Counted from the stretch's first letter, positions 1 to 6,678 are shown. The stretch: DNA of 9,403 nt from an uncultured Bacteroidia bacterium (GCA_902797895.1 CADBUS010000166.1:1-9403), one strand, 5' to 3'. Translations and numbers: made by a program. The notes: generated by a model not told the origin, from the sequence alone.

Positions 1-995
1 CTCTGCTGATCTCCCATACATACCAAAACGCGCTCTTTTATATCTATTTTGGCCTGCGAGGCCGCCACTCCAAAACCAAACTGAAAGAGTATCTGATTGA
101 GTGCCACCATTTTAAGCACAACACTCTTACCTCCCATATTGGCCCCTATTATAGTAAGCGGCTCCAACCCAAACCTTATATCTATTGGAGTAAAGTTCCG
201 TCTGCCACCCTCAGAGGTATATATCTGAACAATATGAGGATGGAACATTCTGCAGTACTCAGTATTCCCATCTTCCGATATATCCGGAATTGTTAGCCCC
301 AACATCTTTATCTGCAAGCACTTGGCAAGCAGTATATCCAAATCTCCAAGAGAATCCAAGGCCTCTCTAAGTTGCGGCAAAGAGCCTTTTAGCTCTCCGC
401 TGAGCCCTTCCCTTATCTGCGCCTCCAAAGCCCTCTCCCTCCCCAAAAGCTCCAATAGTTCATCTGAGGTATTTTCTGCTCCTGAGAGCTCCTGATGCTT
501 TTTTATCTGCCGCCTCACATCTGCCAACTCCTCTGAATATGAGTCATATATATAGAAGTTCTCTATACATAGCCCGTCGGGGTCCAAAACCGCCACAACC
601 TCTTTGAGCTGCGGCAGAGTTATCCAATCCAAAGCAAGAGTCCGCAGATTCTCGCCGATATGGGTTGTCAGCAAAGCAAGATATTTAACTTCAAACAGCT
701 CAATATCTTGCAGCACCACCCCATTTTGGAGCCTTTGCAGCGTGCCGGAAATATCTCTAAGGCACATAAGCCTATGTTTAAGAGCGGCAAGATGGGCGCC
801 AACCCCCTCCGTCTCACACTCGTACAAAGCTCCGTATGTTTTTCTCAAAAGAGAATAGTACTCTTTAAGAGACTCTTTAGATATGCACAAGGCATTGCCA
901 AGCAGCCTGTTAGCGCCGCAAGAAGATTGCAGCTGCAACGAGTCGTACATAAAACGCACTCCGCAAGGTATATCTAAAAAATCCTTAAACAACAT
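1..995 (-). CDS. kamC: KamC, MutS2-like ATPase of the lysine fermentation cluster (partial, C-terminus beyond left edge)
   Basis: An open frame of 331 codons starts at ATG 993-995 and runs off the window. An in-frame TAA at 1002-1004 lies just upstream, which fixes the start closely. Residues 1-135 are a helical region without the MutS mismatch-recognition domain. Residues about 136-220 (LDPDG, then DSYSEEL and a charged helical stretch) resemble the MutS core/lever region of the MutS2 branch. The ATPase domain begins near residue 260, with Walker A GANMGGKS at 284-291; the usual MutS form is GPNMxGKS, so Pro is replaced by Ala. The last residues, MGDQQ, fit the start of the GDEQS-type segment of MutS2. 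The gene lies 33 bases after kamB and is probably followed by kamD/kamE. MutS-like genes are known in lysine fermentation clusters as kamC, with function unsettled. Inference: it serves the aminomutases rather than DNA repair. Confidence 0.85.
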   Translation of the reverse strand, partial: MLFKDFLDIPCGVRFMYDSLQLQSSCGANRLLGNALCISKESLKEYYSLLRKTYGALYECETEGVGAHLAALKHRLMCLRDISGTLQRLQNGVVLQDIELFEVKYLALLTTHIGENLRTLALDWITLPQLKEVVAVLDPDGLCIENFYIYDSYSEELADVRRQIKKHQELSGAENTSDELLELLGRERALEAQIREGLSGELKGSLPQLREALDSLGDLDILLAKCLQIKMLGLTIPDISEDGNTEYCRMFHPHIVQIYTSEGGRRNFTPIDIRFGLEPLTIIGANMGGKSVVLKMVALNQILFQFGFGVAASQAKIDIKERVLVCMGDQQ

Positions 996-1028
996 TCTCT
1001 TTTAATTTCTCTAAATTCTCCACTCTCC

Positions 1029-2048
1029 CTATACTCTGTCAGCCTCTCTAACTATATCATAAACAGGCACATCAATAGCGCCTCTCATTTTCTTGCAAAG
1101 CAGTTCCGAGTTCAGCACAACTCCTTGCGGAGAGAGCGGATTTACGCAAACCGCTACCAACTTGCTCTTTTGAAGCACTCTCAACACCCCTCCTCTCTTT
1201 ACAAAATTTCTGTAGAGTTGCTCCGTAACAAAAATCTTTGTAAAGTCTCTCACCACCAATGTAATCTCCCCAACCCTTTTTGAGTCTGCCAAAACTCCTA
1301 AAAACCTGTCTGTAAGAGCACCGGCCACATATAGAGCCACACTCTTTTCTGTAATATCCTCCTTTGCCTTTTCTACGGCCAAAGAGGAGTCCAAATGAAA
1401 ATCCATAAGATTTCCGTTGCTGTCCAACCCCCACACCCCCTTCTCCAAATTCTTGAACGCAGCAATGCTCTCATTCTGCGCCAAATCTATCCCAACAAGC
1501 TCCACTATAAATTTAGTGCTTCTAACAAGCCGCTCCATATCAATGGAATAGGCTGCTCCGGTTGTTAGCACAAGGCTCTCACTTATTATTGGAGAGGCGC
1601 TGCTTAATCGCGATAGTGCCCCATCTACTATAGTCAAGTCCGCCCCAAACTTTGCCACACTCTCTACCCATCTGCCCAGCGATTGAGAAGAAGATGGGCC
1701 GCCAAGCATAACCTTTCCGCTTCTTAAAGCCCTGGCCGTTACTATTCTGCCAAGCGAGCTCCTCTCTGCGGTTATCTCCAGCAACTCGCTCAAAACCTGC
1801 CTGCGGTGGTAATAAGCCTCAGAGGTTGAAAATATAGTCCCCTCTTTTATTACAATCTCAGGCTTTGCAGTTCCGGTAACCTGGTCTTTACTCTCTCCAT
1901 CTATACCTATAGAGGTTACCGCCACACTGTAATTGTCTGACGGCAACCTTTTTAGGATATAGTTCAAACACTCTGTCTTTCCTGTATTCTTCTCAAGCCC
2001 CACTATCGAGAGGCTTTTATACTGCCGTATCTCAGAGATGAAAGACAT
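1029..2048 (-). CDS. kamB: KamB, P-loop NTPase-like protein of unknown function in the lysine fermentation cluster
   Basis: A 339-residue soluble protein with no signal peptide or clear membrane segment. The N-terminus has a beta-strand and P-loop, SIVGLEKNTGKTE, at residues 14-26. The spacing is G-x5-GKT rather than the classical G-x4-GKT, and resembles the GTDTxVGKT loop of the BioD/CobB type (SIMIBI class). A hydrophobic strand ending in Asp (LTIVDGALSR, 138-147) may be the Walker B or switch region, and SIGIDGESKD (46-55) is another plausible nucleotide- or metal-contact segment. It begins 12 bases after kamA and sits between kamA and kamC, the position kamB holds in other lysine clusters. 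No reaction is established. Inference: it acts with KamC as a nucleotide-driven accessory factor, perhaps for the adenosylcobalamin aminomutase. The gene assignment rests on context and size; the NTPase call rests on the P-loop only. Confidence 0.8.
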   Translation of the reverse strand: MSFISEIRQYKSLSIVGLEKNTGKTECLNYILKRLPSDNYSVAVTSIGIDGESKDQVTGTAKPEIVIKEGTIFSTSEAYYHRRQVLSELLEITAERSSLGRIVTARALRSGKVMLGGPSSSQSLGRWVESVAKFGADLTIVDGALSRLSSASPIISESLVLTTGAAYSIDMERLVRSTKFIVELVGIDLAQNESIAAFKNLEKGVWGLDSNGNLMDFHLDSSLAVEKAKEDITEKSVALYVAGALTDRFLGVLADSKRVGEITLVVRDFTKIFVTEQLYRNFVKRGGVLRVLQKSKLVAVCVNPLSPQGVVLNSELLCKKMRGAIDVPVYDIVREADRV

Positions 2049-2060
2049 AGTGCGCTCAGG

Positions 2061-2144
2061 CTACCTGCTCTTTTTCTTTGCAACACTTTTCTTTGCAACT
2101 GCCTTGCCTTTAGCCTTTTTGGCAGAGGATTTTGTACGGAACTT
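2061..2144 (-). other. Lysine/alanine-rich C-terminal extension of KamA
   Basis: The last codons of kamA encode a basic tail, residues 415-441, built from AKK, AKG and VAKK units, with ten lysines and one arginine in residues 418-441. It looks like histone-H1-type tails. At DNA level a 13-base unit, ttttctttgcaac on the plus strand, occurs at 2072-2084 and again at 2087-2099. The period is 15 bases, or five codons, which suggests growth by duplication. Its function is unknown. Confidence 0.75.
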
Positions 2145-3386
2145 AACAGCCCTCTCCTCTCTTGCCAAGTGAGCCGGCTGAATAGTCATAGCCTTGCCGG
2201 CAAGCAGGCTCGCAACACCCTCACTCTCACGGTTTTTCTTGCAATACTCGCAGTTGCAGCTATTGGTGTTGTAATCTATAGGCTCTGTATATGTGGTTAT
2301 TACACCCTCGTAATTCCTCAATACCACCTTGCCGGGGGCCTGAGATATTACATAGTTAGGCATTACAGGAGTCTTTCCTCCTCCGCCCGGAGCATCTACC
2401 ACAAATGTAGGCACAGCATAGCCGCTGGTATGGCCTCTGAGCCCCTCTATAATCTCAATACCCTTGGAGACAGGAGTTCTGAAATGTTCAAGCCCCATAG
2501 AGAGATCGCACTGATAGATATAATATGGCCTAACTCTCATCTTTACAAGCTGATGCACAAGATTCTTCATTACATTCACACAGTCATTTATTCCCCTCAG
2601 CAACACAGATTGGTTGCCAAGCGGAACACCTGCATCTGCCAAACGAGCGCAGGCTGCGGCAGACTCAGGAGTAACCTCCTGCGGATGGTTAAAGTGGGTA
2701 TTCAGCCATACAGGGTGATACTTTTTGAGTATGTTGCAAAGCTCCGGAGTAATTCTCTGCGGGCAAACCACAGGAGTTCTGGAGCCTATTCTTATAATCT
2801 CCACGTGCTTAATGGCACGCAGCTTCTTTATAATGTACTCCAATCTCTCGTCAGAAACCATAAGAGCATCACCACCTGAAAGAAGCACATCTCTAACCTG
2901 CGGAGTTGCCTTTATGTACTCAATAGCTCTCTCCACATTGTCCATAGAGGTAGCTGCATCTTTCTGGCCTGCAAACCTTCTTCTGGTGCAATGGCGGCAA
3001 TACATTGAGCACATATCTGTTATAAGAAGCAATACTCTGTCTGGGTAGCGATGAGTTAGCCCGGGAACCGGAGAATCGGTATCCTCGTGCAGAGGATCGA
3101 GCAAATCTGCAGCAGCCCTATGTGTCTCTGCCACAGTAGGAATACACTGCTTTCTTACAGGATCGTCTGCATTCTTTGGATCTATAAGGCTCAGATAGTA
3201 AGGAGTTATAGCCATCCTTATGGTTTTCAACGATTTGCGGATACCTTCCTCCTCTTCTTTAGAGAGCTTTACATACTTTTTAAGCTGCTCCAAGCTCTCT
3301 ATTCTGTTCCTTACCTGCCATTTCCAATCATTCCATTGCTGGTCTGTTACATTTGGAAAAAGCTCCTTTCTTCTTGATTTTGCCAT
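2061..3386 (-). CDS. kamA: L-lysine 2,3-aminomutase (radical SAM, PLP-dependent), EC 5.4.3.2
   Basis: Converts L-lysine to L-beta-lysine, the first step of lysine fermentation. The 441-residue protein has the radical-SAM cluster motif CSMYCRHC (C126, C130, C133). It also has the PLP-lysine motif PGGGGKTPV with K338, and D294 and D331, which correspond to the substrate-binding aspartates of the clostridial enzyme (D293, D330). Cysteines C269, C377, C379 and C382 match the zinc site of the family in spacing. The start MAKSRRKELFP agrees with the family N-terminus. The clostridial and Porphyromonas enzymes are about 416 residues; this one carries an extra tail of about 25 residues (418-441) with ten lysines. 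The gene lies 15 bases after kdd and 12 before kamB. EpmB-type and glutamate aminomutase relatives are less likely because of the near-full match to KamA and the operon. Confidence 0.97.
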   Translation of the reverse strand: MAKSRRKELFPNVTDQQWNDWKWQVRNRIESLEQLKKYVKLSKEEEEGIRKSLKTIRMAITPYYLSLIDPKNADDPVRKQCIPTVAETHRAAADLLDPLHEDTDSPVPGLTHRYPDRVLLLITDMCSMYCRHCTRRRFAGQKDAATSMDNVERAIEYIKATPQVRDVLLSGGDALMVSDERLEYIIKKLRAIKHVEIIRIGSRTPVVCPQRITPELCNILKKYHPVWLNTHFNHPQEVTPESAAACARLADAGVPLGNQSVLLRGINDCVNVMKNLVHQLVKMRVRPYYIYQCDLSMGLEHFRTPVSKGIEIIEGLRGHTSGYAVPTFVVDAPGGGGKTPVMPNYVISQAPGKVVLRNYEGVITTYTEPIDYNTNSCNCEYCKKNRESEGVASLLAGKAMTIQPAHLAREERAVKFRTKSSAKKAKGKAVAKKSVAKKKSR

Positions 3387-3401
3387 AGCAATTGTGTTAA
3401 A

Positions 3402-4475
3402 TTAGGCGTAAAGCTCCTCAAATATCTTTCTAAGTTTCTCGCACTCACGGAGTTCTTGCAGAGTAATTTCTGCGTGCCCCTTGGTGTAGCCGTTTCCGAT
3501 AATCATATTTACATCTGCACCTATACCTTCGGCACCCAAAGCAGCCTTTGTAAAGCTGGTGGCCATAGAGAAGAAGTAAACATCTCCGCCATCTTTTGTA
3601 CATAGTATAGCAGTCATCTCGCAATCAGGCACATTCACACAGTTGATAGTTACATCTGCCATCTGACCGTTAGTAAGGCGGCTAACAAGCTCGTTGATTT
3701 GCACAGGAGTCATACCTGCAACGCTCTCAACCACATCGCAGAAGCCAAGATCCTTGATACGCTGTGTAGATTTAGGGCTGTTTGCAAGTCCAATAACCTT
3801 GCCTGTAACACCTACCCTCTTCTTAGCCTCATAGCAGCAGAGCATTCCGCTCTTTCCACCTGCACCAAGAATTACAACATTCTGGCCGCTCTTACAGAGC
3901 TTTGCTGTTTGAGCAGGAGCACCGGCTACATCTAATGCGCTGAGAGCCAATTTCTCCGGCATATCGTTAGGAATCTTTGCATAAATGCCGCTCTCAAACA
4001 AAATGGCCTTGCCCTTTATATCCACCTGATCCACATCTGCCTTAATGCTCAAAATCTCATCTATACGGAGCGGAGTCAGCGAGAGCGATACCAATGTTGC
4101 AATACGGTCCCCCTCTTTGAGGTCTATCTTGCCTTTTAGGGCATCGCCAATCTTCTCAACAGTACCGAGCAACATACCTCCTGAACCTGTACGGCGGTTG
4201 CGGTGCTTGCCCTGCAACTCAACATTCAGAAACATCTCCTTCTTAATCTCCTCCATCACCTCTGCCTCGTCGTTAGGATTCTTTGCCTGAGACTTGGCAT
4301 AGTTATGAATATCTGTAAAAGAGGCTGAATCTATGTTAAGAGTTTGAACGTCAATGAGTATCTCATTGTCGTAAATCTCATCCATATTGTTATCCAACTT
4401 GTTGGCCGGCTGCGGAAGAACTCCCTTTGGCTCAATTACACGGTGAGTACCGTAACGATTTCCTTTTTTTTGCAT
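3402..4475 (-). CDS. kdd: L-erythro-3,5-diaminohexanoate dehydrogenase, EC 1.4.1.11
   Basis: Oxidatively deaminates 3,5-diaminohexanoate to 3-keto-5-aminohexanoate (5-amino-3-oxohexanoate), releasing ammonia and reducing NAD(P)+. The 357-residue protein has an N-terminal substrate-side domain and a Rossmann nucleotide-binding region starting at VVILGAGGKSG (200-210). This is laid out as in medium-chain dehydrogenases, but without their zinc-cysteine signature. The start MQKKGNRYGTHRVIEPKG is characteristic of Kdd proteins. The length matches the family (about 340-360 residues). The gene sits between kce and kamA, as in known lysine clusters: 47 bases after kce, the longest gap in the operon, and 15 bases before kamA. 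Neither a hairpin nor a promoter stands out in the 47-base gap. The identification combines sequence resemblance with operon order. NAD versus NADP preference cannot be read with certainty. Confidence 0.93.
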   Translation of the reverse strand: MQKKGNRYGTHRVIEPKGVLPQPANKLDNNMDEIYDNEILIDVQTLNIDSASFTDIHNYAKSQAKNPNDEAEVMEEIKKEMFLNVELQGKHRNRRTGSGGMLLGTVEKIGDALKGKIDLKEGDRIATLVSLSLTPLRIDEILSIKADVDQVDIKGKAILFESGIYAKIPNDMPEKLALSALDVAGAPAQTAKLCKSGQNVVILGAGGKSGMLCCYEAKKRVGVTGKVIGLANSPKSTQRIKDLGFCDVVESVAGMTPVQINELVSRLTNGQMADVTINCVNVPDCEMTAILCTKDGGDVYFFSMATSFTKAALGAEGIGADVNMIIGNGYTKGHAEITLQELRECEKLRKIFEELYA

Positions 4476-4522
4476 ATTGTTAAATTTTATTGTTTTTCAA
4501 TTATTTATTTTCTCTCGACAGG

Positions 4523-5359
4523 TTATTTATTGCGCGGAGCAAGCCCCAGTATCTCTCTTGCCTCGTGGCTGTTGGCTATGCCTCTGCCAAGCTCATTGGC
4601 TATGCGCACAACCTTCTCAACCAGAGCGCCGTTAGATGGAGCAAGCACCCCTTTGGAGAGGTAGAGATTATCCTCAAAGCCCACTCTCACATTTCCGCCC
4701 ATAGCTATTGCTGCGGCGGCCATCTGAAATGCGCTGCGGCCCACGCCGGTTACAGTCCAGGTGCTGCCTGCAGGAATGGCATTTGCCATCCAGCAGAGAT
4801 TTCCAACAGTGGCAGGAGTACAGCCTGGCACTCCAAGCACAAAGTTGAACTGCATAGGCGCACCAGGAGCCTCCCCCTTGCGCACCATATTGAGTATAGT
4901 ATCTATGTGCCCCATTTCAAAGCACTCATACTCAGGCTTAATTCCACGCTCCATCATACGCTTTCCAAAGGCGCGCATAGTAGGCATAGTGTTGTCAAAA
5001 ATTTCATCTCCAAAGTTGCAGGTACCGCAGTCCAGAGTTGCCATTTCAGGAAGCGGGTCTGTATCAGTAGATTGGAGCCTTTCATCCGGAGTCATACCCA
5101 CAGCTCCGCCTGTAGATGGAATTAAAATCACATCCGGGCAAACTTTGAGTATAGCCTCTTCGCACTCCTGAAAGCGTGCCTTGTCTTGAGTAGGAGTTCC
5201 ATCATCTCTGCGCACGTGCAGATGCACTATTGCAGCACCGACATCAACAGCAGATTTTGCCTCTCTTACAATCTCTTCAACTGTATAAGGTACAGCAGGA
5301 TTCTGTTTTTTTGTAACCTCTGCTCCGCAAATTGCGGCGGTAATTATCAGCTTATCCAT
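4523..5359 (-). CDS. kce: 3-keto-5-aminohexanoate cleavage enzyme (BKACE/DUF849 family), EC 2.3.1.247
   Basis: Cleaves 3-keto-5-aminohexanoate with acetyl-CoA to give acetoacetate and 3-aminobutyryl-CoA, a zinc-dependent Claisen-type reaction. The 278-residue protein has the expected TIM-barrel family features. HLH at 46-48 gives zinc ligands H46 and H48. RVGFED at 225-230 supplies the third ligand E229 and the adjacent D230 and R225, which correspond to E230, D231 and R226 of the Cloacimonas enzyme. PSTGG (81-85) and NFVLGVPG (172-179) are further conserved segments. The start MDKLIITAAICGAEVTK is typical. The gene begins only 7 bases after kal, so the two are probably translated together. 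Other BKACE members act on different beta-keto acids; the neighbours kal and kdd fix the substrate here. Confidence 0.95.
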   Translation of the reverse strand: MDKLIITAAICGAEVTKKQNPAVPYTVEEIVREAKSAVDVGAAIVHLHVRRDDGTPTQDKARFQECEEAILKVCPDVILIPSTGGAVGMTPDERLQSTDTDPLPEMATLDCGTCNFGDEIFDNTMPTMRAFGKRMMERGIKPEYECFEMGHIDTILNMVRKGEAPGAPMQFNFVLGVPGCTPATVGNLCWMANAIPAGSTWTVTGVGRSAFQMAAAAIAMGGNVRVGFEDNLYLSKGVLAPSNGALVEKVVRIANELGRGIANSHEAREILGLAPRNK

Positions 5360-5366
5360 ACTCTCT

Positions 5367-5759
5367 CTATTTCTTGTTTCTCTGGCATTTAAGAGGTACT
5401 ACGCAAGTTCCGCTTGCTCTGCAAACCACTATAGGCTCGGCCAAAACATCTGCTGCCGAGTCAGATACATCGGGGCGTGGAACAATTACTTTGCGTGCTT
5501 CAAAAACCATCTTGCGAGATGTGTTTCCAACGTGGGTAATCTCTCCCGTAGCCTCAATATAATCACCGGCATATACAGGAGCTATAAACTCCACATTATC
5601 GTATGCCTTGAATAGCCCCTCATCGCCATCGTTTATTATAAGCAACTCAGTAGCCACATCGCCAAAAAGTTTAAGCATATGCGCTCCGTCCACAAGGCCG
5701 CCGCCGTAATGAGCATCTTCTCCGCCCATTCTTACTCTTATCAAAGATTTTACTGCCAT
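5367..5759 (-). CDS. kal: 3-aminobutyryl-CoA ammonia-lyase (hotdog fold), EC 4.3.1.14
   Basis: Removes ammonia from 3-aminobutyryl-CoA to form crotonyl-CoA, the point where lysine carbon enters the butyrate pathway. The 130-residue single-domain protein has the size of the family. It carries the conserved N-terminal stretch HYGGGLVDGAHMLKLFGD (17-34), followed by a hotdog-type core with PVYAGDYIEATG (61-72) and a strand SRKMVFEARK (81-90). Its relatives are thioesterase/dehydratase hotdog proteins, so sequence alone could suggest a thioesterase. Position between atoD and kce, with a 7-base gap to kce, supports Kal. It is 33 bases after atoD. The leader is purine-rich (AGAAGAGAT before ATG) but has no GGAGG, as usual in Bacteroidetes. 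Confidence 0.92.
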   Translation of the reverse strand: MAVKSLIRVRMGGEDAHYGGGLVDGAHMLKLFGDVATELLIINDGDEGLFKAYDNVEFIAPVYAGDYIEATGEITHVGNTSRKMVFEARKVIVPRPDVSDSAADVLAEPIVVCRASGTCVVPLKCQRNKK

Positions 5760-5792
5760 ATCTCTTCTTTTTTATGTTTATCGCTATGATTA

Positions 5793-6467
5793 TTACTCTC
5801 TAACCTTTTGTAAATTGTTGGTAGATTGATATATGTGTGTTACAAACAGATGAGGTGTTATTACAGCCTCCGGTTTAATCTCTCCTGCAGGTACAATCTT
5901 CTCCGCCTCCACAATAACCATATCTGCAGCAGTTGCCATAATAGGATTAAAGTTCTGGGAAGTACCAACATATACGCAGTTACCCATCTCGTCTGCAACA
6001 GTAGCCCCAATAAGAGCAACATCTGCATGGAGCGGCTTTTCAAGCAGATAGACCTTGCCATCTACCTCTACGGTAGGCTTTCCCTCTGCAATTACGGTAC
6101 CCATTCCGGTTGTGGTGAGCACACCGCCAAGCCCTGCTCCACCGCATCTGATACGCTCTGCCAGAGTGCCCTGAGGGCAGAACTCTATCTCCAACTCCCC
6201 TGCATTCATCTGTGCAGCAGTATCAGGATTGGTGCCAATATGAGAAACATAGAGCTTCTTGATTTTCTTGGTGCCAATAAGATTGCCTATGCCAACTCCC
6301 TGATATGCAGTATCATTGCAAATGAGAGTCAAATCCTTTACATCTGTCTTTGAAAGGGCGTCGAGTATATCCAACGGAGAACCGGCGGAGAGAAATCCTC
6401 CCACCATAATAGTCATACCGCTCTTAATTTTAGAGACGGCTTCCTGTAAAGAGATTCTTTTATCCAT
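5793..6467 (-). CDS. atoD: Butyrate-acetoacetate CoA-transferase subunit A (alpha)
   Basis: One subunit of the enzyme that moves CoA from butyryl-CoA to acetoacetate, releasing butyrate and giving acetoacetyl-CoA for thiolysis. The 224-residue protein (family about 217) shows the CoA-transferase family I signature region MTIMVGGFLSAGSP (18-31), though the residue before the leading Gly is Ser rather than the usual Asp or Asn. It also has TLAERIRCGGAGLGG, the glycine-rich segment of alpha subunits. The catalytic glutamate of these enzymes is in the beta subunit, and no beta subunit follows: the next gene is kal. The partner is therefore probably at the distal end of this operon, left of the window. 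This is the first gene of the leftward operon. The leader immediately before the ATG is A-rich without Shine-Dalgarno. Confidence 0.93.
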   Translation of the reverse strand: MDKRISLQEAVSKIKSGMTIMVGGFLSAGSPLDILDALSKTDVKDLTLICNDTAYQGVGIGNLIGTKKIKKLYVSHIGTNPDTAAQMNAGELEIEFCPQGTLAERIRCGGAGLGGVLTTTGMGTVIAEGKPTVEVDGKVYLLEKPLHADVALIGATVADEMGNCVYVGTSQNFNPIMATAADMVIVEAEKIVPAGEIKPEAVITPHLFVTHIYQSTNNLQKVRE

Positions 6468-6530
6468 AATATCTATTTTTAATATTTTCTATCTATTAGT
6501 ATATCAGCACTTAAAGACTCTTCACTTTGT

Positions 6531-6564
6531 TCAGAGTGACAGCTTATTCTTCAGCTCACTCTGA
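6531..6564 (-). repeat. Hairpin in the presumed atoD leader
   Basis: The arms tcagagtga (6531-6539) and tcactctga (6556-6564) pair perfectly. GCT (6542-6544) and AGC (6553-6555) extend the stem past a 2-base bulge, leaving an 8-base loop. A further tcact at 6522-6526 can pair with 6535-6539 instead, so two exclusive structures are possible. No U-tract follows in the leftward direction, so it is not a simple terminator. It could also be a remnant of an intergenic REP-like repeat. Confidence 0.5.
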
Positions 6565-6604
6565 GTTACGACCAATATAACTTTAAGTCTGCCCCATTAG
6601 CTCA

Positions 6605-6637
6605 CAAATATAGTTAAAAATAGGTTAAATATAACAA
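6605..6637 (-). promoter_or_regulatory. Putative Bacteroidetes-type promoter of the leftward lysine operon
   Basis: On the minus strand TATATTTG (6612 to 6605) matches the -7 consensus TAnnTTTG exactly. A GTTG at 6638-6635 lies 22 bases upstream and can serve as the -33 element, slightly wider than the usual 19-21. Transcription would start near 6599, leaving a leader of about 130 bases before atoD. The -33 element lies inside the 24-base inverted repeat. Confidence 0.55.
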
Positions 6638-6650
6638 CATTGTTATATTT
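6627..6650. repeat. Perfect 24-base inverted repeat, candidate operator
   Basis: The arms aaatataacaa (6627-6637) and ttgttatattt (6640-6650) are exact reverse complements around a 2-base centre. The symmetry ends abruptly outside the arms, and there is no GC stem or T-tract pattern as in a terminator. Size and symmetry fit a dimeric regulator site. It lies between two divergent promoters, over the -33 element of the leftward one and abutting that of the rightward one. Confidence 0.65.
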
Positions 6651-6678
6651 TTATTTAGAATATTATTTGATAACTTTG
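6648..6678 (+). promoter_or_regulatory. Putative Bacteroidetes-type promoter of mscS-crt-hbd
   Basis: TAACTTTG at 6671-6678 matches TAnnTTTG exactly and lies 20 bases before the mscS ATG, implying a very short leader. The expected -33 position holds only a T-rich run (6648-6652) without the G, so the upstream element is weak. This may mean an activator is needed. The run touches the right arm of the inverted repeat. Confidence 0.5.

Noticed and set aside
604..977. Two overlapping plus-strand open frames (84 and 105 codons)
   Set aside because: They lie antisense to kamC, have no family resemblance, and the minus-strand frame carries a clear MutS-type Walker A.
1..995. DNA mismatch repair function for the MutS-like gene
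   Set aside because: The N-terminal mismatch-recognition domain is missing and the gene is embedded in the lysine operon, so a MutS or MutS2 repair label would mislead.
1072..1434. A 120-codon minus-strand frame inside kamB
   Set aside because: It is an out-of-frame shadow with a Gly/Arg/Lys-rich low-quality sequence; the 339-residue kamB frame explains the region.
2169..2879. A 236-codon plus-strand open frame
   Set aside because: It is antisense to kamA, which has all its catalytic motifs; the plus-strand product has no recognisable domain.
4476..4522. Internal promoter or terminator in the 47-base kce-kdd gap
   Set aside because: Only a weak ATTG/CAAT pairing around five A residues is present, and no TAnnTTTG element reads toward kdd.
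4490..5125. A 211-codon plus-strand open frame, rich in His, Ser and Arg
   Set aside because: It is antisense to kce with its zinc-site motifs; the composition is typical of a reverse-strand shadow.
5826..6353. A 175-codon plus-strand open frame, Cys- and Ser-rich
   Set aside because: It is antisense to atoD and has no domain-like pattern.
6468..6604. Cobalamin or lysine riboswitch in the leader of the lysine operon
   Set aside because: I could not find a B12-box-like sequence or the multi-helix lysine aptamer pattern; the leader is also short for either.
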